From positions 44,879 through 108,878 of the forward strand of contig CAYNSJ010000001.1 of NCBI GenBank assembly GCA_964399835.1: a stretch of DNA of 64,000 bases, read 5' to 3'. Positions within the stretch are counted from its first letter, which is position 1, and the number at the start of each line of letters is the position of its first letter. Position numbers and translations under genes: made by a program. This DNA comes from Methanosphaera sp964399835 (lineage in GTDB: Archaea > Methanobacteriota > Methanobacteria > Methanobacteriales > Methanobacteriaceae). A model generated the notes under the pieces. The model was not told the DNA's origin. It made no database searches and saw nothing but the letters and a program-made list of their open reading frames with translations. Of the stretch, positions 8,660-18,415 are shown piece by piece.

Positions 8660-9367
8660 TTATAATATTTTTTTATTTTTTGATTCAATAATATTTACCA
8701 CTAAGTTTAAAGAGTTAATATATCCTTCTACACTTTGTGATCTGGAAGTATCAATGAATATGTTTGGTTGTTTTAAAGTTATAGCACCATAACTTTTAAC
8801 TCCAGCTACTAATACTAAACTTCTAAATATTATGTTTCCAATTATTCCATCTGGTGCTATTATTATGTTTCTATGATCTTTCAATGCTTCTTCTATTAAT
8901 ATATAATAATGTTTTACATTATATTTATCTTTTAAATCACTTACTACTTGTTCACATTCTTCAATTGAACGATCTATCTTAACACTTCTGCCTTTGTCCT
9001 GTTTTCTTCCACCTGAAATCAATGCGATTTTAGGTTCATGATTACTTTTTTTTACAATATCTGAGCATTCAGCAATTATAGTTTCTTTTGCTTTTACTGT
9101 ATCACATTCATCAATTCCAACAGGAGCTAACATAAATTTAAATCCGTCTTTTTCTAGTATAGATGCACGGAATATGTGAGGATAGTCTTTTTTTAAATCT
9201 AATATGATATTAGATTCTAATGATCCACGTACTACACCATCAATATTTGGATCATTAATATAATTCAATAGTTCTTCATTAGACTGTGCTATTACTACAT
9301 CATACGGAACTTTTTCAACAGCTTTTAATACATTTTTGTTTTGACCTAATCCTATTGCTATTTTCAT
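8660..9367 (-). CDS. mtxX: Methanogenesis marker protein 4 (MtxX)
   Basis: This 235-residue protein resembles the methanogen-specific MtxX/Mmp4 family, a distant relative of phosphate acetyl/butyryltransferases. Visible features are the start MKIAIGLGQN, GVVRGSLESN around 66-75, FKFMLAPVGIDEC, IALISGGRKQDKGRS near 125-140, and IIAPDGIIGNIIFRSL. Family knowledge places it only in methanogens, linked to methyltransferase or MCR biology, with no proven reaction. The PTA-like lobes suggest binding of an acyl or phosphoryl substrate. It stands 89 bases downstream of hemL on the same strand and may be transcribed with it. Confidence 0.8.
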   Translation of the reverse strand: MKIAIGLGQNKNVLKAVEKVPYDVVIAQSNEELLNYINDPNIDGVVRGSLESNIILDLKKDYPHIFRASILEKDGFKFMLAPVGIDECDTVKAKETIIAECSDIVKKSNHEPKIALISGGRKQDKGRSVKIDRSIEECEQVVSDLKDKYNVKHYYILIEEALKDHRNIIIAPDGIIGNIIFRSLVLVAGVKSYGAITLKQPNIFIDTSRSQSVEGYINSLNLVVNIIESKNKKIL

Positions 9368-9456
9368 AAGTAAAAAACCTATTATTATTAATTTTTTAAA
9401 AGTAGTATTAATATTATATAATTTTATAAATTTAAAAAAGATAAAAGAATGAATAT

Positions 9457-10731
9457 TTATTCATCTTTTGCAGCTTTCAATGCATTTTCGACAGCAGTCA
9501 TGGTATTATCAATATCTAATTTGCTATGTCTATTTGATAAGAAACAACATTCAAATTGTGAAGGGGCCATGAATACACCTTCATTTAATAAAGAATTATA
9601 ATATTTTGTAAATAGTTCTGTATCTGCTGTTTTAGCTGATGTAGCATCAATTACAGGTTCTTTTGTAAAGTATAATTGAGACATAGTTCCAATACCATTC
9701 ATAGTAAAGTCTATATCTAATTTTCCAATTATATTTATAATTTCTTCTCTCATATATTCAGCTCTAACTGCCATTTGTTTGTAGAAATTATCATTTAATT
9801 GTTCGAGAGTTGCTATACCAGCTGTAACTGATACTGGATTTCCACTATATGTTCCTGCTTGGTATACATCACCGCTTGGAGCAATTCTTTCCATATACTC
9901 TTTTTTTCCAGTAAATGCTGCTATTGGGAATCCTCCACCTATTATTTTACCAAAAGTGGTTAAGTCAGGTGTAACTCCAAAGTATTCCTGAGCTCCTCCT
10001 TTAGCTAATCTAAATCCAGTTATTACTTCATCAAAGATTAATAAAATACCATTTTCTTCTGTAATTTCACGTAAAAATTCAAGGAACCCTTCTTGTGGTG
10101 GTATACAACCAATATTTCCCATTACAGGTTCCATAATAATACAAGCAATTTCACCCTTATTATCTTTAATTACTTTTCTTACAGCATCGGGATCATTAAA
10201 TGGTATTACTAATGTATTTTCAGTTGCTCCTTCTGGAACTCCTGGAGAATCAGGTTTTCCTACAGCTCCAGATCCTGATTTTACAAGTACTGCATCATGA
10301 GCACCATGATAAGATCCATCAAATTTGATTATTTTATTAACCCCAGTTACAGCACGAGCTAATCTTATTGCACTCATAGTTGATTCAGTTCCTGTATTTG
10401 TAAATCTAACCATGTCAGCACATGGAACTCTTTTAACTACTTCTTTGGCTAATATTAATTCTTTTTCTGAAGGAGTTCCGTATAAAGTTCCGTAAGGTAA
10501 CTGTTTGTTAACGGCTTCAAGTATTTGTCTATTTGAATGACCTAATACTAAGGGTCCATAACCTAAACAATAGTCGATGTATGAATTACCATCAACATCA
10601 TATAATTTAGATCCTTCAGCACGTTTTACAAAGAATGGGTAGGGTTTAAAAGCTCTTACTGGAGAATCAACTCCTCCGGGTAAATACTGTTTTGCTTCTT
10701 CAAATAATTCTTTTGATTTTTCATGATTCAT
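9457..10731 (-). CDS. hemL: Glutamate-1-semialdehyde 2,1-aminomutase
   Basis: The 424-residue PLP enzyme has the class III aminotransferase features: YIDYCLGYGPLVLGH, RFTNTGTESTMSAIRLAR (109-126), IFDEVITGFRL (232-242) and the PLP lysine K262 in TTFGKIIGGGFP. It converts glutamate-1-semialdehyde to 5-aminolevulinate, the first committed tetrapyrrole precursor in the C5 pathway used by methanogens. Length and motifs are complete. cbiC lies 30 bases upstream on the same strand, so a cobamide gene and the entry step of tetrapyrrole synthesis share a transcript. A GGAG ribosome site lies ten bases before the ATG. Confidence 0.95.
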   Translation of the reverse strand: MNHEKSKELFEEAKQYLPGGVDSPVRAFKPYPFFVKRAEGSKLYDVDGNSYIDYCLGYGPLVLGHSNRQILEAVNKQLPYGTLYGTPSEKELILAKEVVKRVPCADMVRFTNTGTESTMSAIRLARAVTGVNKIIKFDGSYHGAHDAVLVKSGSGAVGKPDSPGVPEGATENTLVIPFNDPDAVRKVIKDNKGEIACIIMEPVMGNIGCIPPQEGFLEFLREITEENGILLIFDEVITGFRLAKGGAQEYFGVTPDLTTFGKIIGGGFPIAAFTGKKEYMERIAPSGDVYQAGTYSGNPVSVTAGIATLEQLNDNFYKQMAVRAEYMREEIINIIGKLDIDFTMNGIGTMSQLYFTKEPVIDATSAKTADTELFTKYYNSLLNEGVFMAPSQFECCFLSNRHSKLDIDNTMTAVENALKAAKDE

Positions 10732-10761
10732 GAGATGTATACTCCTATATTTTCTATTATT

Positions 10762-11388
10762 TTAATTTTTTCTAATATTTAAAAGAGAATTTACTACTGC
10801 AACAGCTATAGGTGTTCCTCCTTTAGGTCCTGTTGTAATTACATGAGGAATTTCAGTTTTAGATAATGCTTCTTTAGATTCTGCAGCTCCTACAAATCCT
10901 ACTGGTACACCTACAACAGCTTTAGCATTCATTTTTCCTTCTTCAACAAGTTTAATTACTTCAAATAATGCTGTTGGTGCGTTACCTATTGCTACAATAC
11001 CTTCAAAACCATTTTCTGCAGCAACTCTCATAGCAGCTGCTGAACGAGTAATTTCCTCTTTTTTAGCTAATTTAATTGCTTGTTCATCTCTTATATAACA
11101 AGATACATTTCCTTCATATCGAGTAATACCTGCTTTAACCATATTTATATCAGTTAAAATATCTTCTTTTCTATCAAAACATCCTAAAGCAGTTTCAACA
11201 AAATTTGAACTAATTTTTACAAGTTTAGCATATTCTGGATCTGCAGTAGAGTGAACTACACGTTCTACAATATCTTTTTCTTCATAAGATAAATTTTTAG
11301 TATCATCATCAATAAGTGATTTGATAATTTCTCTACTTTTATTTGCAATATCATATCCTGGTTTAGTTGAGGCACCCATATTATACAT
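10762..11388 (-). CDS. cbiC: Cobalt-precorrin-8 methylmutase
   Basis: The 208-residue protein matches CbiC/CobH: VERVVHSTADPEYAKLV near residues 41-57 with the catalytic His46, DILTDINMVKAGI, GIVAIGNAPTALFEV and VVGVPVGFVGAAESKEAL, ending in GPKGGTPIAVAVVNSLL. The enzyme moves the C11 methyl to C12 to give cobyrinate in the anaerobic cobamide pathway. It is the first gene of a likely cbiC-hemL unit. Two ATGs are possible, at 11388 and 11379; AAGTGA ahead of the first favours it. Other corrin-ring genes are not in the window. Confidence 0.92.
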   Translation of the reverse strand: MYNMGASTKPGYDIANKSREIIKSLIDDDTKNLSYEEKDIVERVVHSTADPEYAKLVKISSNFVETALGCFDRKEDILTDINMVKAGITRYEGNVSCYIRDEQAIKLAKKEEITRSAAAMRVAAENGFEGIVAIGNAPTALFEVIKLVEEGKMNAKAVVGVPVGFVGAAESKEALSKTEIPHVITTGPKGGTPIAVAVVNSLLNIRKN

Positions 11389-11644
11389 AATTATTTCACT
11401 TCATTTCTTTGTATTTTTTAGTTTTTTTTTAAATTTTTTTTTTAGTAAATATAAATTAATAGATTAAATATAATCCACTTAAATTTTATTTATAATTATT
11501 TTATTTTATTATATTAAAATTATGTTTTACATATAATATAATACAATCTCAAATATTAACATAAGTAAATTAAATGAATATTGAAAAATAAATATAATAC
11601 TAAAAAAGATAACAAAAAACATAAACAAAACATTCTTTGATAAA

Positions 11645-14146
11645 ATGATAATATTAAGACGAAATAAAAAAATTGTAGAGTTATATCCAATAGGATCTGG
11701 AAAAGGGGCTTTAAATACAAGACGAAAACCTATATTTTATAGTTATATGAAACTTACTAATACTAATGGAAAAATAAGACCATATCGTTTTATAATTCAG
11801 CAGGATAATATAGAAACGTTAAAATCACCTAAAGATGCAATCAAAACATTAAGAAAGCAGAATGTATTATTAGCAACTAAAGATGAAGAAATTGAAGAAA
11901 TGTTAAATTCATTAAATATTCCTTATAAATACACCAATATTTGTAGACATTGCACATTTGAAGATTACATAACTATACTAAAAAAATCATCTTCTTACAA
12001 ATTATATGATGAATACATATGTAAACATTGTGCTGAACTAGAAATAAAACGGGTAATGCATCTAAGAGGATTTAAAGATGTAACTTTTTCAAATTTCAGA
12101 AAATTACTTAAAAAAACACATAATCTTGAAAAAATATTGGACATATTCGATCCTAAATTTAATCCTTTAAAAAATTCTGATTTAACATTATATGATAAAG
12201 TTAAAGTTAAAAAAGAACATTATCCTAAAGTACCTGTTAAAACTCTTAAAATACCAAAAAAATTTAAGAAAGTACTATCTAATAAAGTAAAAAATCTTTT
12301 ACCAGTACAAATATTAGCCTTAAATGCAGGACTATTAGAAAATGAGAATTTACTTATTGTATCAGCAACAGCTTCAGGAAAAACATTAATTGGAGAATTA
12401 GCAGGAATACCAAAAGCAATGAACAATAGAAAATTCATATATCTTACACCATTAGTTGCTTTAGCAAATCAAAAATATCGCGATTTTAAAAAACAATATA
12501 ATCCATTAGGATTAAATGTTGCAATAAAAGTAGGATCAAATCGTATAAAAGCTAAAGGTGAATTGACTATTAAAGATAAATCTATTCAGGATGCAGATAT
12601 CATAGTAGCTACATATGAAGGAATAGACTTTTTATTAAGATCTGGAAAAGCTAATCAAATTAAAAACACAGGAACTGTTGTAATTGATGAAATACATATG
12701 TTAGATGAAGAGCAAAGAGGACCAAGATTAAATGGATTAGTTAAAAGATTAATTGATTTATTACCTAAAGCTCAGTTAATTGGATTATCAGCAACAATAA
12801 AAAATTCACAACAAGTAGCAAATGAGTTTAATATGAAACTTGTAGAATATAAACAAAGACCAGTACCATTAGAAAGACATTTACTTTTCACAAAATCGGA
12901 ATATGAGAAAAAAGATTTAATTGGAAAACTAGCTAAACAAGAATTTGAATCAAAATCATCTAAAGGTTATAGAGGACAAACAATAGTATTTACGAATTCT
13001 AGAAGAAAAACACATCAAATATCTCAACAAATAGAGAAAAAAGGAATTTCAACAGCAGCATATCATGCAGGATTATCTTATTCTAAAAAGATAAAAATAG
13101 AGAAAGATTTTGCAAAACAAAAAGTATCTACAGTTGTAACTACAGCAGCATTAGCTGCAGGAGTAGATTTTCCAGCATCACAAGTACTTTTTGAAACTTT
13201 ACGAATGGGTAATAAATGGCTTACAAACAATGAATTCTCACAAATGTTAGGACGTGCTGGAAGACCAACATATCATGATATAGGAAAAGTTTACTTATTA
13301 CCAGAAATTGGTAAAGAATATAATAAGGAATCTGAGGAAGAAATTGCAATTGATTTATTAGATAGTGATGTTGATAATATTAAAGTTGATTATTCTGAAG
13401 ATGATGCAATTGAACAAGTATTAGCAGATGTATGTGCACTTAAAAATCCAGATATAAATAATTTGACTAGTAAATATGATAATTTAGAAATACCATTAGT
13501 ATCTGAAGAAATTTTTAACATGTTAACTAATAAAAAATTAATTAAATCACAGAAAAATAATGATTCTCTGTTATTACCTACTAATTATGGAAGAGCAGTT
13601 TCAATGTCTTTTTTAGAAGTTTATAAAGCAGAGTATATTAGGAAACATTTAAAACAAAAACCATTAATAACAGCTGAAATGATTGAACCTTTTGATAGTG
13701 CATATATAAGTAGTAGGTTAATAAATCGTTTAGCAAGTGCTTTGAAAACTAATATAAGTTCTAGGTTATTTGCTGATTCTACTAGAGATATATTAACATC
13801 AGGAGATATAATTGCAAAACTAGATCCTCAATATGCTGATAAATTAATAAATTTACAAGTAGAATTTATGTCTTGTACATGTGAAGAAAGACCATTTTGT
13901 AAGTGTCTTGAAAGAAATATTTCAGATCATATTATTAAACGTCGTTTACATGGATGGGATCCAAATAGAATTAGTAAAGAATTCATGACAGAATATGAGA
14001 TTCATATTTATCCTGGTGATATATTTAGTTGGCTTGATCAAGTAATTAGAACACTTGAAGCAATATCTAGAATTAGTTTAGCATTTAATAATAAACGTAC
14101 AAGTAATGAATGTAAAAATTTAATTAAAAAAATAGAACGAGGATAA
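11645..14146 (+). CDS. Ski2-like DEAD/DEAH-box helicase with zinc-ribbon insert
   Basis: The 833-residue superfamily 2 helicase has Walker A ATASGKT at 241-247, DEIH at 348-351, GLSAT near 384, and QMLGRAGRP near 530. Before the motor is a 200-residue region with a cysteine pair at 100/103 and another at 126/129, which looks like a zinc ribbon. A second cluster, C744/C746/C752/C754, lies close to the C-terminus. This layout matches a helicase group restricted to Methanobacteriales and relatives (DUF5814-type N-terminus). A role in RNA or DNA remodelling is likely; the substrate is unknown. No Shine-Dalgarno is obvious, so it may be leaderless. Confidence 0.82.
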   Translation: MIILRRNKKIVELYPIGSGKGALNTRRKPIFYSYMKLTNTNGKIRPYRFIIQQDNIETLKSPKDAIKTLRKQNVLLATKDEEIEEMLNSLNIPYKYTNICRHCTFEDYITILKKSSSYKLYDEYICKHCAELEIKRVMHLRGFKDVTFSNFRKLLKKTHNLEKILDIFDPKFNPLKNSDLTLYDKVKVKKEHYPKVPVKTLKIPKKFKKVLSNKVKNLLPVQILALNAGLLENENLLIVSATASGKTLIGELAGIPKAMNNRKFIYLTPLVALANQKYRDFKKQYNPLGLNVAIKVGSNRIKAKGELTIKDKSIQDADIIVATYEGIDFLLRSGKANQIKNTGTVVIDEIHMLDEEQRGPRLNGLVKRLIDLLPKAQLIGLSATIKNSQQVANEFNMKLVEYKQRPVPLERHLLFTKSEYEKKDLIGKLAKQEFESKSSKGYRGQTIVFTNSRRKTHQISQQIEKKGISTAAYHAGLSYSKKIKIEKDFAKQKVSTVVTTAALAAGVDFPASQVLFETLRMGNKWLTNNEFSQMLGRAGRPTYHDIGKVYLLPEIGKEYNKESEEEIAIDLLDSDVDNIKVDYSEDDAIEQVLADVCALKNPDINNLTSKYDNLEIPLVSEEIFNMLTNKKLIKSQKNNDSLLLPTNYGRAVSMSFLEVYKAEYIRKHLKQKPLITAEMIEPFDSAYISSRLINRLASALKTNISSRLFADSTRDILTSGDIIAKLDPQYADKLINLQVEFMSCTCEERPFCKCLERNISDHIIKRRLHGWDPNRISKEFMTEYEIHIYPGDIFSWLDQVIRTLEAISRISLAFNNKRTSNECKNLIKKIERG

Positions 14147-14167
14147 TGAATATATTAAAAGAAGATC

Positions 14168-14869
14168 TTACAATAGAAGTTTTATATCTTCTATAATCTC
14201 TTTTTTAGCATTATTTAATAATTTTTTTCCATAATTGTAATTAACTTCAAATCCTTCTTTTTCAACAATTTTGGCTTCTTGATCAATAATTGGCTCATTA
14301 ACTCTTGCTTCTTTTAGTCCAACCATACCTACTTCAGGATTTTTATCAAAATCGCCATGATTTTTGAGTTCAGTTTCATCTATTATTCCTAAAACTTTAC
14401 CCATTGATAATTCACCAGTACATGCATGGGGGCCTTCATTTTCAATTATAGAATTGTTAAATATAATGTTAAGTAGTGTATTTTTTGAAATATAAGGTAT
14501 ATCCCCTTTTATAAGATTATTTCCACCATGTCCATTAATAATAATTACACTCTTTAATTCTAGTTGTTCTTTTGCATTTTTCAAAGTTGGAATAATTTGA
14601 TTTTCAATTAAATCTTCTTTTTTTAAATGTCGTCCATGTTTAACAAAATCATATTCTGTTGCTGCATAAATTATTCCTAAATAGGTTGCTCCAGTTGATG
14701 TGGCAACATCTAACGCTACATTTGCAGCTATTTTAGAATCAGTATCTATGGGGAGTGCTGAACCATGATTTTCTCTATGAGATCCTAATGCAATTATTCC
14801 TATTTTATGTATATCTTTGGATAGTACGTTTCCTGAGGAATATTTTAGCTTAATTTTTTCTTGTTGCAT
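14168..14869 (-). CDS. arfB: 2-amino-5-formylamino-6-ribosylaminopyrimidinone 5'-phosphate deformylase
   Basis: The 233-residue protein is a creatininase-fold metalloenzyme: IIALGSHRENHGSALPIDTD near residues 25-44, IIYAATEYDFVKHGRH, and INGHGGNN around 127-134 supply the metal ligands. In methanogens this family member, ArfB, removes the formyl group in the second step of riboflavin and F420 synthesis from GTP. ArfC, the next enzyme, lies about 7.6 kb to the left. A plain creatinine amidohydrolase is the alternative, but the context and length favour ArfB. It follows the PUA gene by 21 bases on the same strand and ends head-on to the helicase gene. Confidence 0.87.
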   Translation of the reverse strand: MQQEKIKLKYSSGNVLSKDIHKIGIIALGSHRENHGSALPIDTDSKIAANVALDVATSTGATYLGIIYAATEYDFVKHGRHLKKEDLIENQIIPTLKNAKEQLELKSVIIINGHGGNNLIKGDIPYISKNTLLNIIFNNSIIENEGPHACTGELSMGKVLGIIDETELKNHGDFDKNPEVGMVGLKEARVNEPIIDQEAKIVEKEGFEVNYNYGKKLLNNAKKEIIEDIKLLL

Positions 14870-14890
14870 TAAATTTTACACTTCCTTTAT

Positions 14891-15370
14891 TTATATGTCT
14901 AACTCCCAAATAGGATCTCCTACATAATGTAAATTTTTTATAGCTTTTCCTTTATCATTTTCTATCATTTCTTCCCCACTTATAAGACTTTTACCTATTG
15001 CTAATGGTTTTTTGTGTTGTTCTTCTATTATAATTACAATTTCATCTTTTTTTATGGATTTATCAGCATCTACAATTCCAGGTGACATTATGTCTGCTCC
15101 TTTTATAACAAAATTTATAGCACCCATATCAACTGTTACATATTTTTCTTCAATGTTTAATTCTAATGCTGCTTTTAAAGTAGGGATAATTTTATTTTCT
15201 GATTGCATTAATAATGGTTTACCATTTACTAAAATTATTTCGGGTAATCCTTCAATCTCAACTTCTTCTACTTGAGCTTTTTTAGGTATTATATTTTCAT
15301 ATGTTCCTAAATCTTTTTTAATTTCTTTAATCCTTTTATTTTTGATAAAAACTCTTCTTTTAGTTTTCAA
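14891..15370 (-). CDS. PUA-domain RNA-binding protein (MCT-1-like)
   Basis: This 159-residue protein has an N-terminal basic segment (KTKRRVFIKNKRIKEIKK) and a C-terminal PUA domain at about residues 75-157, seen in KYVTVDMGAINFVIKGADIM, PGIVDADKSIKKDEIVII and KPLAIGKSLISGEEM. The layout matches archaeal relatives of MCT-1, tied to translation initiation or tRNA binding. The only start that keeps the N-terminus is TTG at 15370, with GGAG about ten bases ahead; the next Met is far inside the protein. It is the first gene of a pair with arfB. Confidence 0.8.
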   Translation of the reverse strand: MKTKRRVFIKNKRIKEIKKDLGTYENIIPKKAQVEEVEIEGLPEIILVNGKPLLMQSENKIIPTLKAALELNIEEKYVTVDMGAINFVIKGADIMSPGIVDADKSIKKDEIVIIIEEQHKKPLAIGKSLISGEEMIENDKGKAIKNLHYVGDPIWELDI

Positions 15371-15618
15371 GTTTTAGTGTCTCCTTTTTAAATATTTTTT
15401 CTTTGATTATTTATTATCAAATATCTTTTATTTTTATTATATTTATTATAGTTACTTTTTATTTTATTGGTAATTTAATAGTAACTTATATTTTATAGTA
15501 AATAAATAATATATATTATTAAATTAATTAATGGTTATCTTATATCTTAGGAAATAGAGATACATTTAAATATTATTTAAAACAAATATAAAAATTAATA
15601 TATATAAGGTGATTAATA

Positions 15619-15867
15619 GTGAACGATCAGAAAAATAACAATAATAATACATCAAGACCATTAGATGCATTAGGAAAAGCACTAAATTCACAAGTTTTAA
15701 TAAAACTTAAAGGTGGAAAAGAATTTAGAGGTGCATTACAAAGTTTTGATATGCACATGAACTTAGTACTTAATGATGCTGAAGAATTAGAAGATGGCGA
15801 ATCTACTAGAAGATTAGGCGTAGTTTTAGTTCGTGGAGATAATATAGTATATATATCCCCAGGATAA
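15619..15867 (+). CDS. lsm: Sm-like ribonucleoprotein (archaeal LSm)
   Basis: The 82-residue protein has the Sm1 motif in VLIKLKGGKEFRGALQSFDMHMNLVL (by parts) and the Sm2 motif VLVRGDNIVYI near the C-terminus. Archaeal LSm proteins form heptameric rings that bind U-rich RNA and take part in RNA metabolism. The start is GTG at 15619, placed by AAGGTGAT six bases upstream. It is followed, after a hairpin, by the L37e gene, a neighbour pair often kept together in archaea. The N-terminal ten residues are an Asn-rich tail. Confidence 0.93.
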   Translation: MNDQKNNNNNTSRPLDALGKALNSQVLIKLKGGKEFRGALQSFDMHMNLVLNDAEELEDGESTRRLGVVLVRGDNIVYISPG

Positions 15868-15982
15868 TAATTTAAAGGACATTCTCTTAGTAGTTAAATT
15901 CTATTAATATTAATCGTCCTTATTATAGAATAATATCTAATGACTTAAAATTATCATTAATGGAATTATGACATAATAATAA

Positions 15983-16017
15983 GAATAAAATAAATTTTAT
16001 TTTATTCAACTCTTTTT
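15983..16017 (+). terminator. Long hairpin plus T run between lsm and L37e
   Basis: GAATAAAATAAA at 15983-15994 is the exact reverse complement of TTTATTTTATTC at 15996-16007. The tip must open, leaving roughly a 10-bp stem. A TCTTTTTT run follows. It should terminate or process the lsm message, making L37e expression at least partly separate. Confidence 0.5.
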
Positions 16018-16094
16018 TACCTTTTTTATAAATAAAGGTTTCAATTTTATTAAATAGTTTTTTTTTAAAAATTAAATATTTGGAGGAGATACTG

Positions 16095-16280
16095 ATGAAA
16101 GGAACACCATCATTCGGTAAACGTAATAAAAATAATCATACAAGATGTAGAAGATGTGGAAGAAATGCATATAATCCAACTAAAAAATACTGTGCATCTT
16201 GTGGATTTGGTAGATCTAAAAGACTACGAAGTTACAGTTGGCAAAATAAAAAACCAGTAACTGGTAAAAGACTCAAATAG
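16095..16280 (+). CDS. rpl37e: Large-subunit ribosomal protein eL37 (L37e)
   Basis: The 61-residue basic protein has the L37e zinc ribbon: CRRCGRNAYN and YCASCGFG supply four cysteines in two CxxC pairs, flanked by SFGKRNKNNHTR and a basic tail ending KRLK. It binds 23S rRNA in the large subunit. The ATG at 16095 is chosen because GGAGGAGAT lies about five bases before it and MKGTPSFGK is the family N-terminus; an upstream in-frame codon would add five residues without support. Neighbour of lsm. Confidence 0.95.
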   Translation: MKGTPSFGKRNKNNHTRCRRCGRNAYNPTKKYCASCGFGRSKRLRSYSWQNKKPVTGKRLK

Positions 16281-16646
16281 ATAATTTTATTTATCTATTA
16301 AAACATCTTTTTATTAATTAATTATTCTTTTTACATTCTTAAATTCTATTTTTTTAACATTAATATTTTATTATACTATTTCTTGGTAAAACAGTAATCT
16401 AATATATTTCTTTAAACATAACTAATAATGATAAAATATAATGGGATGATATTTTTAATAAAATCATTATAGTATTAACATAGAAGTTAGGAAAGTAATT
16501 AATAAGTGTTATATAATTATTGTAATATTAAAAATAATTAACCGAGAATATAAAATATGAATTATAATAAAGATACTCAGAACAATCTAATTCAAGTCAA
16601 GTATCTTCACATTTAACCAAAATAAAAAATAATGTAGGTGTCAGAG
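16281..16646 (+). other. Gene-free region between L37e and pycB
   Basis: This 366-base AT-rich stretch holds no reading frame with a ribosome site. T-rich tracts right after L37e probably terminate that gene. Its right end carries the inverted repeat at 16570-16607 listed separately. No RNA gene was recognised. Confidence 0.5.
16570..16607. promoter_or_regulatory. Inverted repeat ahead of pycB, possible operator
   Basis: AAGATACT at 16570-16577 is mirrored by AGTATCTT at 16600-16607, with 22 bases between, 40 bases before the pycB start. It could be a repressor site (biotin or carbon control would be logical) or an RNA stem in the 5' leader. No family match is claimed. Confidence 0.35.
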
Positions 16647-18350
16647 ATGGCAAAAGTAAAAATAATAGAAACAGCACTCAGGGACGCTCATCAATCATTA
16701 ATTGCAACAAGAATGAGAACCAGTGATATGATTCCAATATTAGAAGATTTAGATAAAGTAGGATATTTCTCATTAGAAGCATGGGGAGGAGCAACTTTCG
16801 ATTCATGTCTTCGATTTTTAAATGAAGATCCTTGGGAAAGACTTAAAATACTAAATGATAATCTAAAAACACCAATTCAAATGCTGTTAAGAGGGCAAAA
16901 TCTTTTAGGATACAAACATTATGCTGATGATGTAGTGAAAGCATTTGTTGAAAAAGCCTATGAAGATGGTGTAGATGTATTTAGAATATTTGATGCATTA
17001 AATGATCCTAGAAATATGCAAATGTCAATTAAAACAGCAAAAGAACAAGGGGCATATGTTCAAGGAGCTATTAGTTATACTATAAGTCCAGTACATACAA
17101 TAGATAAATATGTTGAATTTGCAAAAGAATTAGAAGCTATGGACTGTGATGCAATAACCATAAAAGATATGGCTGGGTTAATAACTCCGGATGTTGCAAA
17201 AAATCTTGTAACAGCTTTAAAAGATGAAACTGGATTGGATATAAATTTACATAGTCATTGTACAAGTGGAATGACTTTAATGAGTTATGAAGCGGCTATT
17301 GAAGCTGGAGTTAATATGGTTGATACGGCAATTTCCCCATTTTCTGGAGGAACTTCTCAACCTCCAACAGAAAGTGTAGTTGCAGCACTTAAAGATACTC
17401 CATTTGATACGGACTTAGATTTAAAAACATTATCAAAAATAAAAATATATTTCCAAGAATTACTAGAAAAATATGGGGCATTAGTTGATCCATTAGCTGC
17501 TAAAGTAGATACTGATGTGTTATTATATCAAGTTCCTGGTGGAATGTTATCTAATTTAGTATCTCAATTAAAACAACAAGATGCATTAGATAGATATGAA
17601 GATGTACTTCTTGAAATTCCAAAAGTAAGAAAAGATTTAGGATATCCACCTCTTGTAACACCAACAAGTCAAATAGTGGGAGTTCAATCAGTAATGAACG
17701 TACTTTCAGGAGAACGTTATAAATCTGTTACTAAAGAAGTCAAAGAGTATCTTAAAGGATATTATGGTAAATCTCCAGCACCTATAAATCAAAAAATGTA
17801 TGATGAATTTGTAGGTGATGAGAAAATTATTGATTGTAGACCTGCTGATTTATTAGATCCTGAATTAGATGCTGATAGAAAGTATTTAGAAGATCAAAAT
17901 TTAGTTAAAAAAGATGAAGATGTTTTAACTTATGCTATGTATCCTTCAATTGGAGAAAAATATCTTAAAGGTGAAATGGTAGAAGAAGAAATACCTAAAC
18001 CAAAACAAGAATTTAGTTCTTCTAATATACCTACAACTTATGATGTAGAAGTTGATGGTGAAGTATTCAATGTAAAAGTATTACCAACGGGATATATTGA
18101 AATGGAACCTTCTTCTAAACAAATAAAACCATCAGCAGAAGGTGGAATAACATCTTCAATGCAAGGTATGATTGTTAAACTCAAAGTTAAAAAAGGAGAT
18201 AAAATTGAAGAGGGAGATACTGTAGCAGTACTTGAAGCAATGAAAATGGAAAATGATATCAAAGCATCACATGATGGTGTTGTTAGTGATATTTTTGTTG
18301 ATGAAGGAGATACAGTAGAAAAAGATCAATTATTAATGATAGTTAAATAA
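16647..18350 (+). CDS. pycB: Pyruvate carboxylase subunit B (carboxyltransferase with biotin domain)
   Basis: The 567-residue protein joins an HMGL-like carboxyltransferase barrel (ETALRDAHQSLIATRMRT at the start, GANLN-type EAWGGATFDSCLRFL, metal-binding HSHCTSGM near 208-215) to a C-terminal biotinyl domain with the biotin lysine in EAMKMEND at about residue 533. In methanogens PycA and PycB make oxaloacetate from pyruvate for the incomplete reductive TCA route. An oxaloacetate decarboxylase alpha subunit has the same architecture, but the membrane partners are absent here. The ATG at 16647 is used because AGGTG lies six bases ahead; an upstream GTG is less likely. pycA and birA are not in the window. 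Confidence 0.9.
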   Translation: MAKVKIIETALRDAHQSLIATRMRTSDMIPILEDLDKVGYFSLEAWGGATFDSCLRFLNEDPWERLKILNDNLKTPIQMLLRGQNLLGYKHYADDVVKAFVEKAYEDGVDVFRIFDALNDPRNMQMSIKTAKEQGAYVQGAISYTISPVHTIDKYVEFAKELEAMDCDAITIKDMAGLITPDVAKNLVTALKDETGLDINLHSHCTSGMTLMSYEAAIEAGVNMVDTAISPFSGGTSQPPTESVVAALKDTPFDTDLDLKTLSKIKIYFQELLEKYGALVDPLAAKVDTDVLLYQVPGGMLSNLVSQLKQQDALDRYEDVLLEIPKVRKDLGYPPLVTPTSQIVGVQSVMNVLSGERYKSVTKEVKEYLKGYYGKSPAPINQKMYDEFVGDEKIIDCRPADLLDPELDADRKYLEDQNLVKKDEDVLTYAMYPSIGEKYLKGEMVEEEIPKPKQEFSSSNIPTTYDVEVDGEVFNVKVLPTGYIEMEPSSKQIKPSAEGGITSSMQGMIVKLKVKKGDKIEEGDTVAVLEAMKMENDIKASHDGVVSDIFVDEGDTVEKDQLLMIVK

Positions 18351-18369
18351 TAACTATCACTATTTTTTT
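18338..18369 (+). terminator. Hairpin terminator overlapping the pycB stop
   Basis: GATAGTTA at 18338-18345 pairs perfectly with TAACTATC at 18351-18358 around a five-base loop that contains the stop codon. Seven T residues follow shortly (18363-18369). Convergent genes flank it. Confidence 0.65.
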
Positions 18370-18415
18370 AAATATTAAAATTATGCATCATTTTTTAACT
18401 TGTGATTAATATAAA

